A DNA stretch of 10,409 bases from the NCBI GenBank assembly GCA_903858195.1, contig CAIOHW010000269.1, forward strand, positions 1 through 10,409, read 5' to 3'. Position numbers and translations under genes: made by a program. Positions 1 to 6,178 of the stretch are shown piece after piece (the first letter of the stretch is position 1; each line of letters begins with the position of its first letter). The notes beneath the pieces were generated by a model. That model was not told where the DNA came from and made no database searches. It was given only the letters and a program-made list of their open reading frames with translations. This DNA is from Oligoflexia bacterium. GTDB lineage: Bacteria > Bdellovibrionota > UBA1018.

Positions 1-309
1 CAAAATGCTACCCTTGGTGGCAGCCCTATAACCCACACCTACGATGTCGAGTTCGCGAGTGAATCCAGTGGAGACTCCGTGGACCATGTTCTGAACCAGT
101 GTGCGAGTAAGACCGTGCAGCGCACCCGAATTCTCTACACTCTCGTCGCGGGAGACAACAACCTGGCCGTTCTCAACCTTCACCATGATACCAGCAGGTA
201 CCTTCTGGGAAAGCTTGCCCTTGGGGCCTTCGACCCGGACGGCTCCGTCTTTGACTTCAACCTTAACGCCCTGAACTACGCGAACAGGGGCTTTACCGAC
301 ACGTGACAT
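1..309 (-). CDS. rplF: 50S ribosomal protein L6, N-terminal part (cut by window edge)
   Basis: L6 binds 23S rRNA near the sarcin-ricin loop and the GTPase-associated centre, where EF-G and EF-Tu act. The frame opens with ATG at 309-307 and runs 103 codons to position 1 without a stop. Family members are about 177-180 residues, so a little over half is present. The start MSRVGKAPV and the nearby VEGPKGKLSQKVP stretch are typical of the first L6 domain; the visible end reads VGVGYRAATKG, matching the start of the second domain. The start lies three bases after the rpsH stop, and its SD (GAGGT) sits inside the last codons of rpsH, so the two genes are probably translationally coupled. Identity is certain; only the C-terminal half is unseen. 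Confidence 0.96.
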   Translation of the reverse strand, partial: MSRVGKAPVRVVQGVKVEVKDGAVRVEGPKGKLSQKVPAGIMVKVENGQVVVSRDESVENSGALHGLTRTLVQNMVHGVSTGFTRELDIVGVGYRAATKGSIL

Positions 310-312
310 AAA

Positions 313-711
313 TCACCAGACCTCACAGAGGACTTCGCCACCGACCTTCGCCTGTCTGGCCTTCTGGCCGGACAGTACGCCCTTGGAGGTGGAGACAATG
401 GAGATACCCGCACCGCTCAAAGGACGCGGAAGCTGCTCATAGCTCGAATACTTACGGAGACCTGGCCGGCTAATACGCCGGATGCCCTGAATGACACTGG
501 AACCTTCGTCAGTATACTTCAGGAAGATCTTGATCATCGGACGGCCCTCTTCACGCACCAGGCGGAAGTTCTTGATGTAACCCTCGTCCTTAAGGACGCG
601 GATGACATTGGCCTTCAGGCGCGATGCCGGAACCTCGAGCTTCTCGTGCTTCTCAAGGCAGGCATTGCGAATCCGGGTCAACAAATCTGCAACAGGATCG
701 GTCATGCTCAT
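313..711 (-). CDS. rpsH: 30S ribosomal protein S8
   Basis: S8 binds the central domain of 16S rRNA (helix 21) and is an early assembly protein of the 30S platform. In E. coli it also represses the spc operon. The 132-residue length is normal. It opens MSMTDPVADLLTRIRNA, the usual S8 start, and ends with the conserved block STSKGVLSGQKAR followed by GGEVLCEVW. A GAGGAG SD lies six bases before the ATG at 711. A second in-frame ATG two codons later (705) is possible but less well spaced. It follows rpsN by 16 bases and precedes rplF by 3. No S8-repressor-like mRNA site was recognised near rplE or rplX, but such sites are hard to see by eye. Confidence 0.98.
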   Translation of the reverse strand: MSMTDPVADLLTRIRNACLEKHEKLEVPASRLKANVIRVLKDEGYIKNFRLVREEGRPMIKIFLKYTDEGSSVIQGIRRISRPGLRKYSSYEQLPRPLSGAGISIVSTSKGVLSGQKARQAKVGGEVLCEVW

Positions 712-727
712 AAACTGCTCCTCACCC

Positions 728-913
728 TTACCAGCTGGACTTCGTCACGCCCGGGAGCTGCCCCTTCAGGGCAAGTCCGCGGAAGCAAAGACGGCACATA
801 TTGAACTCGCGCATGTAAGCACGAGGGCGGCCGCACAGCGGACACCGGTTCCTCGCCCGAGTGCTGAACTTGGGCTTCTTCATCGATTTCTCGAGTTTTG
901 CTTTAGTAGACAA
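728..913 (-). CDS. rpsN: 30S ribosomal protein S14, zinc-binding (C+) short type, TTG start
   Basis: S14 sits in the 30S head beside S3, S10 and S19. This is the short form of about 61 residues with a zinc ribbon: Cys24-Cys27 and Cys40-Cys43, spaced CX2C-X12-CX2C. The tail GQLPGVTKSSW matches the usual GQIPGVKKASW ending. The start is read as TTG at 913-911, because a strong AGAGGAG SD lies eight bases upstream and the resulting MSTKAKLEKS matches the MAKKSMIAK-type start of the family. The first ATG, at codon 11, would remove that basic N-terminus and has no good SD. It lies 26 bases after rplE. The zinc-free type S14 of about 100 residues is not present in this window. Confidence 0.96.
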   Translation of the reverse strand: MSTKAKLEKSMKKPKFSTRARNRCPLCGRPRAYMREFNMCRLCFRGLALKGQLPGVTKSSW

Positions 914-939
914 AGTCGACTCTCCTCTTGCTCGAATCT

Positions 940-1638
940 TTACTTGCGGAACGGCATGCCGAGCTCAGTCAGAAGCGCGCGCGCATGTTCATTCGTCTTT
1001 GCACTGGTTTCGATGGTGACGGTCATCCCACGGACCTTGTCCACCTTGTCGTAGTTGATCTCAGGGAAGATGATCTGCTCACGAAGACCCAGAGAGTAGT
1101 TACCACGTCCGTCAAACGACTTAGTGGGAACGCCCTTGAAGTCACGCACGCGCGGCAGCGCCACGTTCATGAGCCGGTCCAGGAACTCATACATGCGAGC
1201 GCGTCGCAGCGTAACCATGACGCCGACTGCGTTGCCTTCGCGAACCTTAAAGGTGGCAATTGCCTTGCGGGCACGAGTGAGCACTGGCTTCTGGCCAGTG
1301 ATGGTCATCATCTCGTCATAAGCTCCGTCCAGAACCTTGGGGTTTCCAACGGCCTCCTTGACGGCACAGTTCACGGTCACCTTCATGAGGCGCGGGACCT
1401 GCATCGGGTTCTTAAACTGGAACTGCTTCATCATTCCAGGCACAGCCTTTTCCCGGTAAAGCTTCTCGAGCCGGGGGGTCTTGCTCGGGGAAACCTTGGT
1501 CTCACCCTCAGCAGCAATCTTCACGCTTCCAGCCGAAGCGTCCTTGCCCTTCTTGCCCTTGCCTGCGGCGGGCTTCTTTTCGGCCTTCGCCGCTTTTGAT
1601 GCACCCGCTTCGCCTGCTTTTACTTCTTTCTCAGCCAC
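940..1638 (-). CDS. rplE: 50S ribosomal protein L5 with a long Ala/Lys-rich N-terminal extension
   Basis: L5 binds 5S rRNA and forms part of the central protuberance, contacting P-site tRNA and the 30S head. The core begins near residue 54 (TPRLEKLYREK) and carries typical L5 blocks: the TGQKPVLTRARKAIATFKVR region (about residues 113-132), the LRRARMYEFLDRLMNVALPRVRDF region, and the ending HARALLTELGMPF. The total is 232 residues against roughly 180 in the family. The extra residues 1-53 are rich in Ala, Lys, Gly and Glu and are probably disordered. The start is GTG at 1638, eight bases after GGAG; no stop interrupts the extension, and no better SD is seen closer to the core. It follows rplX after 51 bases, one of the longer gaps in the run. 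Confidence 0.97.
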   Translation of the reverse strand: MAEKEVKAGEAGASKAAKAEKKPAAGKGKKGKDASAGSVKIAAEGETKVSPSKTPRLEKLYREKAVPGMMKQFQFKNPMQVPRLMKVTVNCAVKEAVGNPKVLDGAYDEMMTITGQKPVLTRARKAIATFKVREGNAVGVMVTLRRARMYEFLDRLMNVALPRVRDFKGVPTKSFDGRGNYSLGLREQIIFPEINYDKVDKVRGMTVTIETSAKTNEHARALLTELGMPFRK

Positions 1639-1689
1639 AACTTCTTCTCCTTCTGTCCGAATTCACGTCCGGGGAACAGGAACAAGGCC

Positions 1690-2064
1690 TCACGCCTTAT
1701 CCGGTGAAGTCCCGCAACGCTTGCAGACCCGAATCTTCTTGGACGAGGCTGGAGCCGCGCCCTTTTTCTTTGCAGCCGCCTCGGCCGCCTTCACTCCGTG
1801 ACGGGTACCCTTTCCGCACTTGGTACACATGACCAAGACGTTCGAGGCATGGATCGGAAGTTCCTTCTCGATAATGCCGCCCTGAGGGTTTTGGGTGGAG
1901 GGCTTCACATGGCGCTTGACCATGTTCAGCTTCTCGATGGTCACACGACCCGTCTTGGTGCTCACATGGAGAACCTTGCCGGTCTTGCCCTTTTCCTTCC
2001 CGCTGATGACCTGGACTTGGTCATCTTTCCGGATATGCAACTGACTGCGTTCTGCGCTCATCAT
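1690..2064 (-). CDS. rplX: 50S ribosomal protein L24 with two CXXC zinc-type motifs
   Basis: L24 is an assembly-initiating 50S protein that binds domain I of 23S rRNA and lies near the tunnel exit. The KOW motif is at about residues 12-35 (KDDQVQVISGKEKGKTGKV). The C-terminal part has Cys80-Cys83 and Cys114-Cys117, the zinc-knuckle pattern of C+ L24 proteins. Between them sits an Ala/Lys-rich insertion (residues 92-110), giving 124 residues where about 100-105 is usual. I place the start at ATG 2064 because GAGG lies nine bases upstream. A GTG at 2079 overlapping the rplN stop (GTGA) is in frame but has no well-placed SD, and the ATG at 2061 is also possible. The frame ends at TGA 1692-1690. 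Confidence 0.93.
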   Translation of the reverse strand: MMSAERSQLHIRKDDQVQVISGKEKGKTGKVLHVSTKTGRVTIEKLNMVKRHVKPSTQNPQGGIIEKELPIHASNVLVMCTKCGKGTRHGVKAAEAAAKKKGAAPASSKKIRVCKRCGTSPDKA

Positions 2065-2075
2065 GACACTCGACC

Positions 2076-2444
2076 TCACAACACTTCAGGTGCCAAGGAG
2101 ATGATCTTCGTGAACGCCTTGGCGCGCAGCTCACGTGCCACTGGGCCGAAAATACGGGTTCCAATGGGTTCGTTCTGGGCGTTGATCAGGACCGCCGAAT
2201 TCGTATCAAAACGAATATAGGTCCCGTCGCCGCGGTTGATTTCCTTCTTGGTCCGGACGATCACCGCCTTGAGGACCTGGCCCTTCTTCACCTTTGCACT
2301 CGGCGTGGCTTCCTTGACGGTAACGACGATGACATCGCCGATCGTCGCATACTTGCGGCGGCTGCCGCCGAGCACCTTGATGCACATCAGGGAGCGGGCA
2401 CCGGTGTTGTCGGCTACGTCGAGCCGGGTTCGCATCTGGATCAT
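2076..2444 (-). CDS. rplN: 50S ribosomal protein L14
   Basis: L14 lies at the subunit interface, forms inter-subunit bridges, and in many bacteria is the docking site of the silencing factor RsfS. It is 122 residues, the canonical length, with the invariant start MIQMRTRLDVADNTGAR and the typical end FGPVARELR. GAGGAG stands eight bases before the ATG at 2444. It heads the spc block, 32 bases after rpsQ, and no promoter is evident in that gap, so it probably shares the S10-block transcript. Its stop overlaps or abuts the start region of rplX, which suggests translational coupling. Nothing unusual is seen in the protein. Confidence 0.98.
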   Translation of the reverse strand: MIQMRTRLDVADNTGARSLMCIKVLGGSRRKYATIGDVIVVTVKEATPSAKVKKGQVLKAVIVRTKKEINRGDGTYIRFDTNSAVLINAQNEPIGTRIFGPVARELRAKAFTKIISLAPEVL

Positions 2445-2476
2445 AAAATCATCTCCTCAACTTTCAGTAGCCGGGA

Positions 2477-2854
2477 TTAAACACCGATCTCCAGCGTCTG
2501 TGCCGAGCGACGGAGAATCTCCTGCAGGGCCCAACGCTTGTCACGGCTCAACGGCCTGGACTCGATAATACGGACGAGGTCACCGGTCTTGGCAGTGTTC
2601 TTCTCGTCGTGCGCCTTGAAGCGACGTGAACGGTTCACATACTTCTTATAGAGGGGGTGGCGCACTCGACGATCGACCTTCACGACGATCGTCTTCTGCA
2701 TCTTGTCGCTCACCACGGTGCCCACCACTTCCTTGCGGCGGCCAAGTACGTTTGCGGTCGCAGTGCTCGCGGCCTTTACGACGGGTTTGGTTGCCTTGGG
2801 AGCCACTTTCTTGGGGGCGGCCTTCGGGGCGCTAGCCTTCTTTTCTGTTGCCAT
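2477..2854 (-). CDS. rpsQ: 30S ribosomal protein S17 with an Ala/Lys/Pro-rich N-terminal extension
   Basis: S17 binds the 5' domain of 16S rRNA and is a primary assembly protein. The S17 fold starts near residue 39 (GRRKEVVGTVVSDKMQKT). It continues through the RHPLYKKYVNRS segment and the GDLVRIIESRPLSRDKRW block to the C-terminus. Residues 1-37 are a low-complexity Ala/Lys/Pro/Thr stretch (for example KKASAPKAAPKK), bringing the length to 125 against about 84-90 in the family. The ATG at 2854 has an AAGGA SD seven bases upstream, and no well-supported start lies nearer the core, so the extension is probably translated. It sits between rpmC (gap 19) and rplN (gap 32). Confidence 0.97.
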   Translation of the reverse strand: MATEKKASAPKAAPKKVAPKATKPVVKAASTATANVLGRRKEVVGTVVSDKMQKTIVVKVDRRVRHPLYKKYVNRSRRFKAHDEKNTAKTGDLVRIIESRPLSRDKRWALQEILRRSAQTLEIGV

Positions 2855-2873
2855 AAATCAGTCCTTCCTTCGC

Positions 2874-3071
2874 TCAGCCGTTCATCTGGGTCAGGCGGGT
2901 CTTGAGACGCGCCAGAGCCTTGCGTTCACGCCACAGGAGAGCGGTGTCCTTAAGCTGTCCGGTAGCACGCTGCATGCGTGCCTTGAACAGGTGGGACTCG
3001 GTCTCGCGGACCTTGGTTACAACTTCGTCCTTCGAGAGTTGCTGAATCTGCTTAAAATTCTTGTTCGACAC
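2874..3071 (-). CDS. rpmC: 50S ribosomal protein L29, GTG start
   Basis: L29 is a small two-helix protein beside L23 at the polypeptide tunnel exit, where it helps form the docking site for trigger factor and SRP. It has 65 residues, the usual size. The conserved LFKARMQRATGQL segment and the later WRERKALARLKTRL helix identify it. The start is GTG at 3071-3069 (MSNKNFKQIQQLSKDEV), with AAGGA seven bases upstream. No in-frame ATG lies near the N-terminus, so the non-ATG start is well supported. It stands between rplP (gap 30) and rpsQ, as in the standard S10 order. Confidence 0.96.
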   Translation of the reverse strand: MSNKNFKQIQQLSKDEVVTKVRETESHLFKARMQRATGQLKDTALLWRERKALARLKTRLTQMNG

Positions 3072-3101
3072 AGCGTTGTCCTTTCGAGCTCAGTGAGCCG
3101 T

Positions 3102-3596
3102 TCAAGCCTGGGCGGCCGCTGCGCGCGCCGCCTTTATTGCCACTTTGGCGGCCTTCTCTTCGGCCTTGGCTTTGATCATCAGGGCTTCCGAGCCCTTGCT
3201 GATCGGCTTACACGAAACCGGCAGCTTGTTGTTGGCCAGACGGAGCGCCTCAAACGCCTCGCTCTGTGGGATGCCGCCCATTTCGAAGAGGATACGGCCG
3301 GGCTTGATCACCGCTGCCCACTCCTCCACGTTGCCCTTTCCGGAGCCCATTCGGGTCTCAGCTGCCTTCTTGGTGATGGGCTTATGGGGGAAAACGCGGA
3401 TCCAGATCTGGCCTCCGCGCTTCACCGAACGAGTCATCGCAATACGAGCAGCCTCGAGCTGACGGGCAGTAATCCTGCCACATCCGATCGCCTGGAGACC
3501 AAATTCACCGAAGAACAGCGAGCCGCCGCGATCAGCGGTGCCACGCATCTTGCCCTTCTGCTGTTTACGCCATTTTACGCGCTTGGGTGACAACAT
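3102..3596 (-). CDS. rplP: 50S ribosomal protein L16 with an Ala/Lys-rich C-terminal tail
   Basis: L16 organises the A-site region of the 50S subunit and is needed for tRNA accommodation. The start MLSPKRVKWRKQQKGK and the GRITARQLEAARIAMTR block are diagnostic. The loop TRMGSGKGNVEEW (about residues 81-93) includes Arg82, the equivalent of the E. coli arginine that is hydroxylated. The core ends near residue 138. Residues 139-164 form an extra Ala/Lys tail, so the protein is 164 residues against about 137-140. The ATG at 3596 has GAAGGAG eight bases upstream, inside the end of rpsC, and the gap to rpsC is only five bases, so translational coupling is likely. Confidence 0.97.
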   Translation of the reverse strand: MLSPKRVKWRKQQKGKMRGTADRGGSLFFGEFGLQAIGCGRITARQLEAARIAMTRSVKRGGQIWIRVFPHKPITKKAAETRMGSGKGNVEEWAAVIKPGRILFEMGGIPQSEAFEALRLANNKLPVSCKPISKGSEALMIKAKAEEKAAKVAIKAARAAAAQA

Positions 3597-3601
3597 GATA
3601 C

Positions 3602-4273
3602 TTACTCCTTCGCAGCTGCCTTGGCTTCAGCGGCAGCCTGCCTCTTCAGGGTCTGAGCTTCGCCATTGTAGACCCACGACTTCACACCGATCACGCCATA
3701 GGTAGTACGAGCTTCGGCGGTGCCATAGTCAATGTTGGCGCGGAGCGTGTGGAGAGGAACGCTGTCCTCGCTGTACCACTCCGTGCGTGCGATCTCGGCG
3801 CCACCAAGACGCCCTGATACGCGAATCTTGATCCCCTTGATGCCCTGCTTGAAGGCAGAGGTCATTGCCTTCTTCATGGCGCGGCGGAAAGCCACGCGCT
3901 TTTCGAGCTGGGCTGCAACGTTCTCTGCGATGAGAGTCGCGTTTGCCTCGGGCTTCTTCACTTCAACGATGTTCAAAAACACTTCGTTTTTGGACAGCTT
4001 CTGTACGTCAGCCTTGAGCGTCTCGACGCCAGAACCCTTCTTGCCGATCACGATGCCCGGACGAGCCGTATGAACGTTGATCTTGACCTTGTTGGCAGCG
4101 CGCTCGATCTCGATGCGGGCAATTCCTGCACCGAAAAGCTTCTGCTTGATGTAGGCGCGCAGCTTGATGTCCTCGTGAAGGAGCTTGGCGTAGTCGCGCT
4201 TGGAGTACCAGCGGCTGTCCCAGGTCCGGGTGATCCCCAGACGAAAACCAATCGGATGAACCTTCTGACCCAT
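3602..4273 (-). CDS. rpsC: 30S ribosomal protein S3
   Basis: S3 lies at the mRNA entry channel of the 30S head and, with S4, has helicase activity on incoming mRNA. It has 223 residues. The start MGQKVHPIGFRLGI is invariant in the family. A type II KH domain holds the GXXG loop GKKG at about residues 77-80 within PGIVIGKKGSG. The C-terminal domain carries RVSGRLGGAEIARTEW and the TTYGVIGVKSWVY block. A short Ala/Lys/Glu tail (about 14 residues) closes it, milder than the tails on S19 and L16. The ATG at 4273 has AAGGA five bases upstream. It follows rplV by 14 bases and precedes rplP by 5. Confidence 0.98.
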   Translation of the reverse strand: MGQKVHPIGFRLGITRTWDSRWYSKRDYAKLLHEDIKLRAYIKQKLFGAGIARIEIERAANKVKINVHTARPGIVIGKKGSGVETLKADVQKLSKNEVFLNIVEVKKPEANATLIAENVAAQLEKRVAFRRAMKKAMTSAFKQGIKGIKIRVSGRLGGAEIARTEWYSEDSVPLHTLRANIDYGTAEARTTYGVIGVKSWVYNGEAQTLKRQAAAEAKAAAKE

Positions 4274-4287
4274 TGTCGTCCTTCTCC

Positions 4288-4626
4288 TTACTTGCGCTCT
4301 GCCAGGGTCACGGTGACGTGACTGGTTTTCTTGTTGATACGGAATGCAGAACCCTTCGCACGCGGGCGGAAACGCTTCAGCGTGGTGCCCTGACCCACGA
4401 GGATGGTCTTAACGACGAGGCTGTCCACGTCGGAGACTCCCTTTTGGTCTGCGTTGGCAACAGCGCTCTTGATCAGCGTATGCAGGACTCCTGCGGTGCG
4501 CTTGCGTGCAGAGAAACGGAGCAGATTGAGCGCCTCGTTGACGCCCTTTCCGCGGACTGCATCAGCCACCACACCCAGTTTCCGAGGGGTAATGCGGACA
4601 AAACTGACTTTAGCTTTCACTTCCAT
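4288..4626 (-). CDS. rplV: 50S ribosomal protein L22
   Basis: L22 extends a long beta-hairpin into the exit tunnel, where with L4 it forms the constriction and affects macrolide sensitivity. The protein is 112 residues from the chosen start. RITPRKLGVVADAVRGK is the conserved N-terminal helix region. The hairpin is seen in LKRFRPRAKGSAFRINKKTSH (from about residue 84), with the PRAKG core intact. Two ATGs compete: 4632 directly abuts the GAGGGAG SD, while 4626 is six bases beyond it and gives MEVKAKV, which fits the family better. I therefore prefer 4626. It is 15 bases after rpsS. Confidence 0.96.
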   Translation of the reverse strand: MEVKAKVSFVRITPRKLGVVADAVRGKGVNEALNLLRFSARKRTAGVLHTLIKSAVANADQKGVSDVDSLVVKTILVGQGTTLKRFRPRAKGSAFRINKKTSHVTVTLAERK

Positions 4627-4641
4627 GATCATCTCCCTCGG

Positions 4642-4998
4642 TTACTTCGCTGCAGGCTTAGCAGGAGCGGCCGCTGCTGCGGGTGCAGCTGCTGCGGGCT
4701 TTGACGCACCTGCGCTCGCCTCGGCGCCGGCCTTCTTATCAGCAGGAGTGTGTCCATGGAAGGTCCTTGTTGGTGCAAATTCGCCCAACTTGTGTCCAAC
4801 CATGTTTTCAGTCACGTAAACCGGCACGAACTTCTTGCCGTTATAGACGGCAAAGGTGAGTCCGACGAAATCCGGGAGCACGGTCGAGCGGCGGGACCAG
4901 GTCTTGATGACCTTGCGATCCTGGGCTGCACGAGCGGTTTCCACCTTCTTTTGGAGGTGGTCGTCACAGAAAGGGCCTTTTTTAATTGAACGGGCCAC
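4642..4998 (-). CDS. rpsS: 30S ribosomal protein S19 with an Ala/Pro-rich C-terminal tail, GTG start
   Basis: S19 sits at the top of the 30S head, contacts the central protuberance of the 50S, and has a tail reaching towards the A/P-site tRNAs. MARSIKKGPFCDDHL and the VGHKLGEFAPTRTFHGH block are diagnostic. The core ends near residue 89. Residues 90-118 are almost entirely Ala, Pro, Lys, Gly and Ser (for example KPAAAAPAAAAAPAKPAAK), giving 118 residues against about 92. The start is GTG at 4998-4996 with GGAG seven bases upstream; no nearby ATG gives the conserved N-terminus. Neighbours are rplB (gap 15) and rplV (gap 15). Confidence 0.97.
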   Translation of the reverse strand: MARSIKKGPFCDDHLQKKVETARAAQDRKVIKTWSRRSTVLPDFVGLTFAVYNGKKFVPVYVTENMVGHKLGEFAPTRTFHGHTPADKKAGAEASAGASKPAAAAPAAAAAPAKPAAK

Positions 4999-5013
4999 GG
5001 CCGATCTCCTTAA

Positions 5014-5847
5014 TTATTTCCGGCGCTTAACGATGAAAGCATCGGTGCGCTTGTTATTACGAGTCTTGTATCCCTTGGTCGGCACGCCCCACGGGGTGCG
5101 GGGATGTCCGCCACCGGAGCTCTTGCCTTCACCACCGCCGTGCGGATGGTCAATCGGATTCATTGACACGCCTCGGTTCGTGGGACGGATCCCCAACCAA
5201 CGAGCGCGGCCGGCCTTACCGATCTTAAGATTCTCGTGTTCCTGATTACTGAGGGGCCCAATCGAGGCCCGGCAACGGGAGTGCAGGAGGCGCATTTCAC
5301 CGCTGGGCATCTTGACCTGGCAGTACTCACCTTCCTTGGCCATCAGCTGGGCAAAGTTCCCGGCCGAACGAGCCAGACGACCGCCACGACCCGGCTCAAC
5401 CTCGATATTGTGAATAACAGTACCCACAGGAATCGAGCTCAGGCTGAGGTTATTGGCGGGCTTGATGTCAGCAGACTCGCTGGCGATCACCTTGTCGCCC
5501 ACCGATAGACCCGATGGAGCCAAGATGAAACGCTTCTCGCCGTCTGCGTAGTTCAGCAGGGCGATGTATGCAGTACGATTCGGATCGTACTCGATCGACG
5601 CCACGACCGCGGGAATGTCCCGCTTGTCGCGAATGAAATCAATCACGCGGTACTTGCGCTTGTGCCCACCGCCGATATGGCGAACGGTCATCTTGCCCAG
5701 AGTATTGCGCCCGCCGGATTTACTCAGCGGCTGCATCAGCTTGCGCGGCTTCTTAGGCTGCTCCTTCTTGGGCGTGAGCACCGAGAAGTCAGCAACGGTC
5801 TTAAAGCGGAGCGAAGGAGTCGTCGGCTTGAAAGTTTTGACTGCCAT
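5014..5847 (-). CDS. rplB: 50S ribosomal protein L2
   Basis: L2 is one of the most conserved 50S proteins, required for subunit joining and close to the peptidyl transferase centre. It has 277 residues, the normal length. The N-terminal region has KTFKPTTPSLRF and the GGRNTLGKMTVRHIGGGHKR stretch. The middle carries the RGGRLARSAGNFAQLMAKEG segment. The C-terminal loop with the conserved histidine reads MNPIDHPHGGGEGKSSGG, followed by PWGVPTKGYKTR. The ATG at 5847 has GAGGT eight bases upstream. It is 12 bases after rplW, in the standard order. No anomalies are seen. Confidence 0.98.
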   Translation of the reverse strand: MAVKTFKPTTPSLRFKTVADFSVLTPKKEQPKKPRKLMQPLSKSGGRNTLGKMTVRHIGGGHKRKYRVIDFIRDKRDIPAVVASIEYDPNRTAYIALLNYADGEKRFILAPSGLSVGDKVIASESADIKPANNLSLSSIPVGTVIHNIEVEPGRGGRLARSAGNFAQLMAKEGEYCQVKMPSGEMRLLHSRCRASIGPLSNQEHENLKIGKAGRARWLGIRPTNRGVSMNPIDHPHGGGEGKSSGGGHPRTPWGVPTKGYKTRNNKRTDAFIVKRRK

Positions 5848-5859
5848 GTTCGTTACCTC

Positions 5860-6153
5860 TTATTGAGCCGCCTGGAAGAAATCGATCTTCTGGCCTTCAG
5901 CCAGGGTCACGAGAGCCTTCTTCCAGTTGGAGCGCTTGGTTTCAAAACCACCGAGGCGCTTGTTCTTGCCATGCATCACCATCGTGCGGACGTCCTTGAC
6001 GCGCACATTGAAGAGACGCTGAACGGCATCCTTGATCTCGGGCTTGCTCGCCTGAGCAGCCACTTCAAAGGCATACCTATTCGCGACTTCCATCTGTGCG
6101 GTGGACTTTTCGCTGATGATCGGGCGCTTGATCACTTCGTACACACTGCGCAT
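5860..6153 (-). CDS. rplW: 50S ribosomal protein L23
   Basis: L23 flanks the polypeptide tunnel exit and is the main docking point for trigger factor and SRP. It is 97 residues, the typical length. The N-terminal IKRPIISEKST contains Glu15, equivalent to E. coli Glu18, the key trigger factor contact. The C-terminal half has the conserved SNWKKALVTLAEGQKIDFF segment. The ATG at 6153 has AGGA eight bases upstream. It is 25 bases after rplD and 12 before rplB. Confidence 0.97.
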   Translation of the reverse strand: MRSVYEVIKRPIISEKSTAQMEVANRYAFEVAAQASKPEIKDAVQRLFNVRVKDVRTMVMHGKNKRLGGFETKRSNWKKALVTLAEGQKIDFFQAAQ

Positions 6154-6178
6154 ACGTCAATTCCTTTCCTTGGTCCTG

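Noticed and set aside
928..1599. Long plus-strand open frame of 223 codons opposite rplE
   Set aside because: It is antisense to a certain ribosomal protein gene, has no recognisable family, and its composition follows from the high-GC codons of rplE.
2065..2079. GTG start for rplX overlapping the rplN stop (GTGA)
   Set aside because: It has no SD at proper spacing; GAGG is placed for ATG 2064.
2703..3590. Plus-strand open frame of 295 codons opposite rpsQ, rpmC and rplP
   Set aside because: It spans three real genes on the other strand, with no SD or domain of its own.
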